Source: Clostridia bacterium
Lineage (GTDB): Bacteria > Bacillota > Clostridia > Christensenellales > CAG-1252
Direction: 5' to 3'
Assembly (NCBI GenBank): GCA_009928745.1
Contig: SACC01000116.1
Span: 1 to 5,245, forward strand
DNA length: 5,245 nt
In this document: positions 1 through 5,245 of the stretch, piece by piece
Layout of the letters: each line of letters begins with the position of its first letter
Position numbering within the stretch: position 1 is the first letter of the stretch
The notes under the pieces: generated by a model
Databases searched by the model: none
The model's input: only the letters and a program-made list of their open reading frames with translations
Told to the model about the DNA's origin: nothing
Translations under genes and position numbers: made by a program

Positions 1-195
1 TGCCGCCTCCCATTTTATCTGAGCCTGATCGTATTATTATATCGGGCGGCAAACCGGCTGTAAATAATTGATTTCACCGCTTTCAAGGATTTATTCGCCA
101 CAGTTAAATTTTCCTCATTTATAACATTTGATAAAGATATATATGCCGTAGCGAAAGCATGGAAATCTTTTGATGAAGTTACCGGCACTTATATT
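1..195 (+). pseudogene. Disrupted upstream part of the uracil permease gene
   Basis: From 64 onward the permease frame reads IIDFTAFKD..., ending in ...VTGTYI before the Met at 196. This matches the loop and helix that precede the AEH motif in Clostridial NCS2 permeases. Upstream the same frame hits TAA at 61-63. Another frame (starting at base 3) reads GGKPAVNN just before it, which fits the expected residues before IIDF. A single indel around 58-66 would join the two. The piece from 1 to about 60 reads poorly in every frame, so a second indel is possible. Either the gene is a recent pseudogene, or this is poor sequence at a contig edge; the window alone cannot separate them. Confidence 0.5.
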
Positions 196-810
196 ATGAC
201 CATATTCGCGGCTTATGTCCCCGTGGCGTTTGTCGTGTTCGCGGAACACCTCGCCGACCATAAGAACCTTTCCTCAATCGTCGGCAAGGACCTTCTCGAA
301 GATCCCGGCCTCACCCGTACCCTGCTGGGCGACGGCATAGGTTCCGTAGCTGGCGCGTTTGCCGGCGGCTGCCCCAACACCACATACGGCGAATCCATTG
401 GCTGTGTAGCTATAACCAAGAACGCTTCCACCATAAGCATCTGGGGTGCGGCGATAGCGGCGATAGCTATATCGTTCCTTGCTCCGTTTATGACTTTTCT
501 TAAAACGGTACCTGCCTGCGTTATGGGCGGCGTTTGCTTCGCTCTTTACGGATTTATCGCCGTATCCGGTCTTAAAATGCTCCAGAAGGTCAATCTTAAC
601 AAAAACCGTAACCTTTTCGTCGCCTCTGTTATCCTCATAGCGGGCGTCGGCGGTTTCCAGCTTCAGTTCGGCGACGTCACCCTCAGAACGGTTGCCTGCG
701 CGCTTATCCTCGGCATTGTCACCAATGTCATTCTTTCACTAAAGAAAAACAACGACGACGATATGCCTGACGAACTGACTATTGTCGAAAACAAGAAAAA
801 CAGCAAATAA
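196..810 (+). CDS. Uracil/xanthine permease (NCS2 family), C-terminal part; gene probably frameshifted upstream
   Basis: This is the C-terminal half of a nucleobase:cation symporter-2 permease, a membrane protein that imports uracil or related bases. It shows the family hallmarks. An AEH motif has Glu17 (numbered from the ATG at 196), and NTTYGES has Glu66. The two are 49 residues apart, the same spacing as the two uracil-binding Glu of E. coli UraA (241 and 290). GKDLLEDPGL and LLGDG lie between them, and the NCS2 signature VPACVMGG...GFIAVSGL covers about residues 105-126. Hydrophobic segments and a charged C-terminal tail follow. A complete permease has about 430-460 residues and this piece has 204. 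Family sequence continues in the same frame back to position 64 (IIDFTAFKD...), where no ATG, GTG or TTG exists before 196, and TAA lies at 61-63. ATG 196 is therefore the only in-frame start but falls inside a membrane segment and has no good SD. Family call is firm; exact substrate and intactness are not. Confidence 0.8.
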   Translation: MTIFAAYVPVAFVVFAEHLADHKNLSSIVGKDLLEDPGLTRTLLGDGIGSVAGAFAGGCPNTTYGESIGCVAITKNASTISIWGAAIAAIAISFLAPFMTFLKTVPACVMGGVCFALYGFIAVSGLKMLQKVNLNKNRNLFVASVILIAGVGGFQLQFGDVTLRTVACALILGIVTNVILSLKKNNDDDMPDELTIVENKKNSK

Positions 811-825
811 ATTTCAATGACGCTT

Positions 826-853
826 AAAGGGCGGACCGACGGTCCGCCCTTTT
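826..853 (+). terminator. Rho-independent terminator of the permease gene
   Basis: A perfect 12-bp stem pairs 826-837 with 841-852 around a 3-nt loop (GAC). Its core is GGGCGGACC/GGTCCGCCC, followed by a T run. It lies 15 nt after the permease stop. The A run on the 5' side and T run on the 3' side make it symmetrical, so it could also work on the minus strand, although no minus-strand gene faces it here. Confidence 0.93.
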
Positions 854-895
854 CAATATTCAATTTCTGAAATCAAACTTTGTTACATTTTTCCA

Positions 896-924
896 TTGAC
901 AGAAGCCGTTAAAAGGATTAAAAT
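896..924 (+). promoter_or_regulatory. Promoter P1 of lipoprotein gene 1
   Basis: The -35 is TTGACA (896-901) and the -10 is TAAAAT (919-924), with a 17-bp spacer. It sits 41 bp before the gene 1 start, giving a leader of about 35 nt. The bases around it recur at P2: an identical 18-nt block (884-901) ending in the -35, GATTAAAATG over the -10, and AATTGTTTA just downstream. Confidence 0.85.
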
Positions 925-965
925 GGTAATGAGTTAATTGTTTACAATAAAAAAGGATTGACATC

Positions 966-1781
966 ATGAAAAAATCGCTTTCAGTAACTATTATAATTAT
1001 GATTATTGTATTCTGTTTACCTTCCTGCAGAAAAAGCAGTGACAATATTATTAACGGCAAAGCTTTATCCGACATGACAGCAAAGGAAATGTTCAATTAT
1101 TCAACCGAAAAGCTTTTCTCGTCTGATAATTTTACGTGTAGAATTTCTATGAAAATGTATTCTGACCTTTATGGCTATAAAGGAAAAACAATAGGAAGCG
1201 AATTATTAAAGTTTGAAAACCTAAATGGAGATAATCCTAAAATGTCAGCCGACATTACGATAGACAGCTTTTTATGGATGAAAGCTGTAATGAATGTTTT
1301 TTATTCTGACGGATACTGTTGTGTTGATTATTGTGGTCCTCGCCTTAAAACAGCTTTGACTCATGAACAGGCCATGCATAATATGCTCTCTTTTGTTCTG
1401 TCGAATGAAGATACGACTGCCGGTGATTTTAAATCAATTATAAAAACAAACAATGGCAGCGAATGGACCGTGACTTGCTCGGGAATGAATAATGCAAAAG
1501 CTGAGAAAGTTTTCGGGGATATTATAAAATCTTTTAGTTTGAATTTAACCGGAAAAATTGTTGAATTTAATGAAATAAACGTTATAACAATAATTGATCC
1601 GGAAGGTTATATAATCTCACAGGACATACAATTCAACATGAATATTAAATCAGTTGGTAAGGAAATGAACTATACTGTGATTATAACCGCTAAATACAAT
1701 GATTACGGAATAACAACAGTGTATAGAAACATTAATACAGATAACTTCAGCGAGGTTGATTATTCCGATATGTTCGGATAA
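966..1781 (+). CDS. Predicted surface lipoprotein 1 (tandem paralogous family)
   Basis: The product is a 271-aa lipoprotein of unknown function. The N-terminus has MKK, a hydrophobic core (about residues 5-18) and the lipobox LPSC, so Cys21 should be lipidated and the protein anchored on the outer face of the membrane. A short tether (22-36) leads to a domain at 37-271 that begins MTAKEMFNYS. It carries ENLNGD (84-89), YSDGY (113-117), LTHEQA, WTVTCSGMNN (167-176), EGYIISQ, NDYGITTV, and a C-terminus FSEVDYSDMFG. All of these recur in the next gene, and weaker forms in the two after it. ATG 966 is supported by AAAGGA (952-957) 8 nt upstream. The mature protein has Cys58, 118, 119, 123 and 171, and GYCCVDYC is not found in the paralogues. 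The gene is much more AT-rich than the permease. No catalytic motif is recognised; a LolA/LppX-like beta fold is only a guess. Confidence 0.85.
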   Translation: MKKSLSVTIIIMIIVFCLPSCRKSSDNIINGKALSDMTAKEMFNYSTEKLFSSDNFTCRISMKMYSDLYGYKGKTIGSELLKFENLNGDNPKMSADITIDSFLWMKAVMNVFYSDGYCCVDYCGPRLKTALTHEQAMHNMLSFVLSNEDTTAGDFKSIIKTNNGSEWTVTCSGMNNAKAEKVFGDIIKSFSLNLTGKIVEFNEINVITIIDPEGYIISQDIQFNMNIKSVGKEMNYTVIITAKYNDYGITTVYRNINTDNFSEVDYSDMFG

Positions 1782-1836
1782 GCTAACCATTGTATTGAAA
1801 TGTTTACTATTGTTGTCATCTATATACATTTTTCCA

Positions 1837-1865
1837 TTGACAAATGGCATATTTTAGATTAAAAT
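1837..1865 (+). promoter_or_regulatory. Promoter P2 of lipoprotein gene 2
   Basis: The -35 is TTGACA (1837-1842) and the -10 is TAAAAT (1860-1865), with a 17-bp spacer. It is a diverged copy of P1: the 18 nt at 1825-1842 are identical to 884-901, and GATTAAAATG is shared over the -10. The spacer itself has diverged. The predicted start of transcription is near 1872, giving a leader of about 37 nt. No terminator is visible between gene 1 and P2, so read-through from gene 1 is also possible. Confidence 0.85.
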
Positions 1866-1908
1866 GCAACTATTTCAATTGTTTATAATAATTAGAAGGA
1901 GCAACATC

Positions 1909-2763
1909 ATGAAAAAACTATTGGCAATTATTCTGTCCCTTGTTATTTTATCAATGTGTTTTATATCCTGTGAGGAAGACACCGACAACAGCAGTCAAAC
2001 CATAAACACAAACAGCAGTAATAATGAAAGCGGCGAAACCGCGTCCTTGTCGGCGATGACTGCGGAACAGCTTTTAACCTATGCCGCATCGAAGCTTGCT
2101 TCGGCGGATAACTATACCGCAATCATATCCGGCAATGTATCTGTTAAATATTCCGGCAATACAATTAATATGACGGAAAGCGGTGTTATAAAGATGGAAA
2201 ACCTTAACGGAGATACCCCTGAAATGCTGACGGATATGACCTTAGATACGGGAGATAATATAGTAATGATGTCGATGATATATACAGATGGCTATTATTA
2301 TACGGAATCGCCGTTATCTAAGGTTAAAGTGGCAATGACAAAGGAGCAAGCTGTCAAGCTTTTTAATTCATCTATTTTTTCTGTTGACGACACGGGGTCG
2401 GATAGCTTTCAAGGCGTGAAAAAAACCGACGCCACAGACGGAGGTTGGTCTGTGACCTGTTCGGGAATGAATAACGTCAGCGCCAGCAGCGCTTTTGGAG
2501 GCTTAATAAGTTCCTTTGGCGTAGACGTGTCCGCCAATGATATTGAATTTAATAATATTACAATAAAATTCGGAATTAACAAAGAAGGCTTAATTGTTAC
2601 ACAAAACTTACAATTAACTATGAGTATTGATGCAATGGGTACACAAATTGAGTATGATATGGATATATCCTCCGAATTTAAAGATTACGGAAGTACTACG
2701 GTAAATATCTCCGTTAATTCCAACAACTTCAGCGAGGTTGATTATTCCAATATGTTCGGATAA
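1909..2763 (+). CDS. Predicted surface lipoprotein 2 (tandem paralogous family)
   Basis: The product is a 284-aa lipoprotein, the closest paralogue of the preceding gene. The signal peptide ends in FISC with lipid-Cys21. Residues 22-49 form a Ser/Asn/Thr/Glu-rich flexible tether. The domain (50-284, 235 residues, the same length as in gene 1) starts MTAEQLLTYAASKL. It contains MENLNGDTPEM (96-106), YTDGYYY (125-131), AMTKEQA (142-148), WSVTCSGMNN (180-189), EGLIVTQ and KDYGSTTV, and ends FSEVDYSNMFG. Its only Cys after the lipidated one is Cys184. ATG 1909 is chosen over the in-frame ATG at 1864 because 1864 lies inside the -10 of P2, whereas 1909 has AGAAGGAG (1894-1901) 7 nt upstream and a proper MKK signal start. 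Function is unknown. The last 39 nt match the end of gene 1 at 38 positions. Confidence 0.88.
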   Translation: MKKLLAIILSLVILSMCFISCEEDTDNSSQTINTNSSNNESGETASLSAMTAEQLLTYAASKLASADNYTAIISGNVSVKYSGNTINMTESGVIKMENLNGDTPEMLTDMTLDTGDNIVMMSMIYTDGYYYTESPLSKVKVAMTKEQAVKLFNSSIFSVDDTGSDSFQGVKKTDATDGGWSVTCSGMNNVSASSAFGGLISSFGVDVSANDIEFNNITIKFGINKEGLIVTQNLQLTMSIDAMGTQIEYDMDISSEFKDYGSTTVNISVNSNNFSEVDYSNMFG

Positions 2764-2793
2764 TATTTTATAAATACAAAGAAATGTTCATTA

Positions 2794-2818
2794 CGGGGCG
2801 GACACATGATCCGCTCCG
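2794..2818 (+). other. Hairpin without a T run between lipoprotein genes 2 and 3
   Basis: Bases 2794-2802 can pair with 2810-2818 (9 bp, one G-U) around a 7-nt loop. The stem resembles the permease terminator (GGGCGGA...TCCGC), but no T tract follows, so strong termination is unlikely. It may be a decayed terminator, or an RNA structure that limits expression or protects the transcript between genes 2 and 3. Confidence 0.45.
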
Positions 2819-2844
2819 CTGTATAATTAGAGGAGGATAACGGC

Positions 2845-3642
2845 ATGAAGAAATATTTCTTAATTATTTTCTCGGTCATTATTATTGCGGCGTTTCTGCC
2901 ATCCTGTTCAAATAGTTCTACCGATAAGGCGGCAATGAATTTGCTGGATGACGCACTGGAGAAAAACAGTTCCGCGAACAGTTATACCGTACATTATATC
3001 ACGGATACCGTAAACAAGGTTTCCGACAAGGAAAGCGCCTTTACATCAGATATGACGACAAAAATAGAAGGATTAAAAAATGAAAGCATTAAAATGTTTA
3101 TTAATCTCGAATACAAAGGAAATATGTACTTTGGTGATATTTTAAGAGATTTTAATGAAACAAGTATGTCGGTTTATTCGGATGGCTTTGAATATTTTTT
3201 AGGCACCAACGGCAAGAGAGCTATGACCGACGAGGAAGCAAGAAAACGAGCCGTTAACTATTCTGGTATGGGTTTCGGTGAAAAAGCGTGTCATTATGAA
3301 AATGTCGAAAAAGCCGAAAACCCCGACGGAGGATGGATTATTACCTGTACCGGGCCGAATGACAACGGTCGTACCGAATGGCTTGACAGTTTATGCAACA
3401 TATTTAAAATTGATATTATTGAAAATGATGCAAAAATCGAATCAGTAAAGGATATTTTCCGTATCGGCGCGGATGGATATGTCATATCGGTTGAAAGAAA
3501 ATATTTATTCAGTTATGTTCAGAACGACGAAGTTGTAAGCTATGATGTCAAATCCTCCCTGACTTTTTCAGATTTTGATGTTACTACCGTTTCCGTTCCG
3601 GAAAATTCCGCCGAATACAGCAGAATTGATATTTATTCTTGA
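2845..3642 (+). CDS. Predicted surface lipoprotein 3 (divergent member of tandem family)
   Basis: The product is a 265-aa lipoprotein with an MKK signal peptide, lipobox LPSC and lipid-Cys21. The tether is very short, about 6 residues. The rest (about 28-265) aligns with the neighbouring domain but is the most diverged member. The MTA-ELL opening has become AAMNLLDDALEKNSSANSYT. It keeps YSDGFEY (111-117), RAMTDEEA (125-132), GGWIITCTGPND (162-172), DGYVIS and FDVTTV, and it lacks the FSEVDYS-MFG tail. Mature Cys include 149 and 168. The start is secured by AGGAGG (2831-2836) 8 nt upstream. Only 81 bp separate it from gene 2 and no usable promoter is evident, so it is probably co-transcribed with gene 2. 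Function is unknown; membership in the family is inferred from the order and spacing of shared motifs. Confidence 0.83.
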   Translation: MKKYFLIIFSVIIIAAFLPSCSNSSTDKAAMNLLDDALEKNSSANSYTVHYITDTVNKVSDKESAFTSDMTTKIEGLKNESIKMFINLEYKGNMYFGDILRDFNETSMSVYSDGFEYFLGTNGKRAMTDEEARKRAVNYSGMGFGEKACHYENVEKAENPDGGWIITCTGPNDNGRTEWLDSLCNIFKIDIIENDAKIESVKDIFRIGADGYVISVERKYLFSYVQNDEVVSYDVKSSLTFSDFDVTTVSVPENSAEYSRIDIYS

Positions 3643-3722
3643 CCAAACCAAACACATATCAAGGAACTCCTTTTATTCCTTCTGTTTTGAGACAACCTCA
3701 TTATATACGACAATATTAGCCG

Positions 3723-3751
3723 TTGACAAAAGATATATTAATCTGTATAAT
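3723..3751 (+). promoter_or_regulatory. Promoter P4 of lipoprotein gene 4 (full consensus)
   Basis: TTGACA (3723-3728) and TATAAT (3746-3751) are separated by 17 bp, matching the sigma-A consensus at all 12 positions. The predicted start of transcription is near 3758, giving a leader of about 32 nt. The bases around the hexamers do not resemble P1 or P2. This promoter rules out GTG 3754 as the gene 4 start, since that codon would lie upstream of the transcript. Confidence 0.87.
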
Positions 3752-3771
3752 GTGTGTGTACAAACGGTATC

Positions 3772-3777
3772 GGAGGG
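3772..3777 (+). promoter_or_regulatory. Ribosome binding site of gene 4 with long spacing
   Basis: GGAGGG lies 12 nt before ATG 3790, longer than the 7-8 nt seen at the other three lipoprotein genes. No closer start codon exists in frame, and the ATG opens a typical MKK signal peptide, so the start is retained. Translation may be less efficient than the strong promoter suggests. Confidence 0.6.
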
Positions 3778-3789
3778 AATTATTACAAC

Positions 3790-4881
3790 ATGAAAAAATT
3801 AATTATAATGCTGCTTTTGCTTGCGATACTTAACGTTTGTTTGGTGTCCTGCGGCAAAGACAAAGAAGTTGTCGGAGAGGTAAGCGATATAAGCCTTATT
3901 TCGGAGGAAAGCGAACAGGGAAGCATTACGGATGAAACTTCCGAAGAAAGCATAGCGCAAAACAGCCCGGACGATAATTCGGATATAAGCTCAGACGACA
4001 GTTCGGAAGAAGTCATTGAAAGCGAAGCAGAGGCGAGCAGAACAGAAGAAAGCAAAACAGATATAAGCAAAGCTGAAGATAGCAAGCCAGAGGAAAGCAA
4101 GCCCGAGGAAAGCAAAGCGGAATCAAGCACTTCCGAGGAATCAAGCAATGCTGAGGAGTCAAGCGAAGCCGAGGACAGAAAGCTCAAAGACATGACCGCA
4201 GCGGAGCTGCTGAACTACGCATATATCGAAAACGCCATGCTTGACAGCTTCACAGCGACGACTTCAAATGAGATGAAATTCACCTACGCCGGTCAGTCCG
4301 GCAGCTACAAATACAGCTCGGTGACCAAAGCGGAAGGGCTTAATGGGCAGAGTCCGAAGTATTCCTGCCAGTCTGTCACCAGTCTCGACGAAAGTGAAAA
4401 CAAGCTTACGGAACGGTATACAAACGGTTATCTGTACCGCGATAAAGGCACCGACAAATACAAGACAGTTTTATCGACTTCGCAGATAAAGGGAAGATTG
4501 ACCGAAAACATAGGCGCCGCGAACAAACTGAGCGGAAACGTGTTTAAGACAGTTAAAAAATCCGCAACCGAAAACGGACTATGGTTAGTTACCGGCACAG
4601 GACTGACAAGCAGCAGTATGAACGGCATTATAGACAGTCTGCTCTCTTCGTTTGACTTAGGCGCGACTACTTCAGATATTAAACTTGACACGTTTTGCGT
4701 CGATACATATATCAATTCCGACGGTTGTATCACTCTCCAGAACGTGAGCTTTATATTTACCATGGATTTAAGCGGTATAACTCTGAAATTTAATACGGTA
4801 ATGAAAACCGAATATTCCGCATTGGGTTCCACCAAAGTGGATATGACGGTAAACCCCGGCGATTATACAGAAACCAAATAA
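3790..4881 (+). CDS. Predicted surface lipoprotein 4 with long acidic Ser/Glu repeat stalk
   Basis: The product is a 363-aa lipoprotein in three parts. First comes a signal peptide with lipobox LVSC (lipid-Cys21). Next is a tether of about 113 residues (22-134) made almost only of Ser, Glu, Asp, Lys and small residues. Last is the shared domain (135-363), opening MTAAELLNYA. Within the tether, residues 85-109 are five pentapeptides of the form x-E/D-x-S-K (TEESK, TDISK, AEDSK, PEESK, PEESK), fading into SEESS units. The domain keeps GLNG (183-186), YTNGYLY (210-216), KYKTVLS (223-229), GLWLVTGTG (263-271), SDGCITLQ and ALGSTKV. In this member the Cys of the WxVTC motif is Gly269. The stalk is low complexity and very acidic, as in extended cell-wall-spanning linkers, so the domain could be held further from the membrane than in its paralogues. 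Codon GC is higher than in genes 1-3. Function is unknown. Confidence 0.87.
   Translation: MKKLIIMLLLLAILNVCLVSCGKDKEVVGEVSDISLISEESEQGSITDETSEESIAQNSPDDNSDISSDDSSEEVIESEAEASRTEESKTDISKAEDSKPEESKPEESKAESSTSEESSNAEESSEAEDRKLKDMTAAELLNYAYIENAMLDSFTATTSNEMKFTYAGQSGSYKYSSVTKAEGLNGQSPKYSCQSVTSLDESENKLTERYTNGYLYRDKGTDKYKTVLSTSQIKGRLTENIGAANKLSGNVFKTVKKSATENGLWLVTGTGLTSSSMNGIIDSLLSSFDLGATTSDIKLDTFCVDTYINSDGCITLQNVSFIFTMDLSGITLKFNTVMKTEYSALGSTKVDMTVNPGDYTETK
4042..4146 (+). repeat. Degenerate 15-nt repeats encoding acidic pentapeptides
   Basis: Seven consecutive 15-nt units in frame within gene 4 encode x-E/D-x-S-K/S/T pentapeptides. The two central units (4087-4101 and 4102-4116, both PEESK) differ at only a few bases. 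The others have drifted. Unit length is a multiple of three, so copy changes would lengthen or shorten the stalk without breaking the frame. Confidence 0.7.
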
Positions 4882-4909
4882 TCCGTAATTCATCATGTAT
4901 AACATAAAT

Positions 4910-4939
4910 AAAAAGCTTTTCCGCAAGGGAAGGCTTTTT
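4910..4939 (+). terminator. Rho-independent terminator closing the lipoprotein block
   Basis: A 13-bp stem pairs 4910-4922 with 4927-4939, with two G-U pairs, and is capped by a GCAA (GNRA-type) tetraloop. The 3' arm ends in GGCTTTTT, giving the T run. It begins 28 nt after the gene 4 stop. Confidence 0.92.
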
Positions 4940-4981
4940 ACTGTAAAGATATGTTTTTATGCGTATAACGGCATTTTTATA

Positions 4982-5010
4982 TTGAATATCTTAAATTTCT
5001 GTGTTATTAT
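4982..5010 (+). promoter_or_regulatory. Promoter of the Nif3-like gene (extended -10)
   Basis: The -35 is TTGAAT (4982-4987) and the -10 is TATTAT (5005-5010), with a 17-bp spacer. TGT at 5002-5004 gives a TGn extension. It starts 43 bp after the lipoprotein terminator, so the next gene is an independent unit with a leader of about 39 nt. Confidence 0.7.
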
Positions 5011-5055
5011 ATAGTTTAAGAGCTTTTATCAACAAACGAAAGGCAAGGCGGCGCA

Positions 5056-5245
5056 ATGAACGCTTACGAGGTACTCGATTATTTAATAAATCTGTCCGAA
5101 ATAAAAACCGAACAGACCGTTGATACAATCAAAGCAGGTGACGGCAACAGACAGGTCAAAAAAGCGGCGGTTTGTTTTATTGCCACTCCGGAAGTTATAA
5201 AAGCGGCACACGAATGGGGCGCCGACCTGCTTATCACCCATGAGC
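5056..5245 (+). CDS. Nif3-like (DUF34) dinuclear metal-centre protein, N-terminal part
   Basis: The 63 codons present start at ATG 5056 and run off the window. They read MNAYEVLDYL, then TVDTIKAGDGNRQVKKAAVCFIATPEVIKAAHEWGADLLITHE. This matches the N-terminal region of the Nif3/YqfO/YbgI family, in which a beta strand with ATPEV is followed by a helix and GADLL-I-x-H. His62 is the expected first metal ligand. Here the usual second His (HHP) is Glu63 (THE), a form I associate with some Clostridial members. Nif3 proteins form hexameric toroids with two metal ions per subunit; their cellular role is unsettled, and they are often annotated as GTP cyclohydrolase-like. The SD is modest: AAGG at 5045-5048, 7 nt upstream. 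It has its own promoter and is not part of the lipoprotein block. Confidence 0.82.
   Translation, partial: MNAYEVLDYLINLSEIKTEQTVDTIKAGDGNRQVKKAAVCFIATPEVIKAAHEWGADLLITHE

Noticed and set aside
1864..1908. In-frame ATG 1864 as the start of lipoprotein 2
   Set aside because: It lies within the -10 of P2, upstream of the predicted transcript start, has no SD, and would add a charged leader before the MKK signal peptide.
1911..1920. A-run with C after the gene 2 start as a programmed frameshift site
   Set aside because: The run is not in the A-AAA-AAC phase required for slippage, and it is just the Lys-Lys of a signal peptide.
2799..2827. CGGACA-17-TATAAT as a promoter for lipoprotein 3
   Set aside because: The start of transcription would fall in the AGGAGG, removing the ribosome binding site, and the -35 overlaps the hairpin; chance is more likely.
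3661..3680. AAGG/CCTT mini-hairpin followed by T-rich sequence as a terminator for gene 3
   Set aside because: The stem is only 4 bp with a mixed downstream tract, too weak beside the clear terminators elsewhere in the window.
3754..3789. GTG 3754 as the start of lipoprotein 4
   Set aside because: It lies just after the -10 hexamer, before the expected transcript start, and would bury the signal peptide behind 12 extra residues.
3575..3793. Open frame of 72 codons spanning the end of gene 3 and the promoter of gene 4
   Set aside because: It overlaps gene 3 out of frame, covers promoter P4, and shows no SD or family resemblance.
3783..4193. Minus-strand open frame of 136 codons, rich in Ser and Leu
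   Set aside because: It is the antisense reading of the acidic stalk repeats in lipoprotein 4, which naturally lack stops; no SD or promoter supports it.
4428..4835. Minus-strand open frame of 135 codons
   Set aside because: It lies fully inside the domain of lipoprotein 4, opposite a well-supported gene, with no recognisable protein features.
4957..4979. ATGC/GCAT inverted repeat followed by TTTTTAT, as a second terminator or operator
   Set aside because: Only four base pairs form, and the strong terminator at 4910-4939 already explains termination.

Overview
The window looks like chromosomal DNA from a Gram-positive, low-to-moderate GC anaerobe, most likely a Clostridia member near the Oscillospiraceae/Ruminococcaceae. 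The basis is the style of the uracil permease and Nif3-like proteins, strong SD-type ribosome binding sites, TTGACA-17-TATAAT promoters, and short lipoprotein signal peptides ending in Cys21. The assignment rests on recognising the sequences by eye, not on a search. All recognised genes lie on the + strand.

Layout. Positions 1-810 hold the 3' part of an NCS2 uracil/xanthine permease. Its frame is closed by a stop at 61-63 just before recognisable family sequence, so the gene is probably frameshifted, or the window edge carries sequence errors. It ends in a textbook terminator (826-853). Positions 966-4881 hold four consecutive genes for predicted surface lipoproteins (271, 284, 265 and 363 aa). 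They share one C-terminal domain of about 230-238 residues but differ greatly in the length of the tether between lipid-Cys21 and the domain: about 15, 28, 6 and 113 residues. Genes 1, 2 and 4 have their own near-consensus promoters with exactly 17-bp spacers. Gene 3 follows gene 2 after 81 bp and is probably read from upstream. A strong terminator (4910-4939) closes the block. Positions 5056-5245 hold the start of a Nif3-like (DUF34) metal-binding protein with its own extended -10 promoter, cut off by the window end.

The point of interest is the lipoprotein array. It looks like local tandem duplication and divergence of an uncharacterised lipoprotein. The promoters and the last 39 nt of genes 1 and 2 are almost identical, and in gene 4 an acidic Ser/Glu/Lys pentapeptide-repeat stalk has been inserted. 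No enzymatic motif is visible. The conserved positions (Y-S/T-D/N-G-Y/F; W-x-V/I-T-C/G-S/T-G; a Tyr/Phe-Asp/Gly turn before TTV) suggest a beta-rich fold, perhaps of the LolA/LppX-like type, but this is inference. The permease and Nif3 genes appear to be unrelated housekeeping neighbours.
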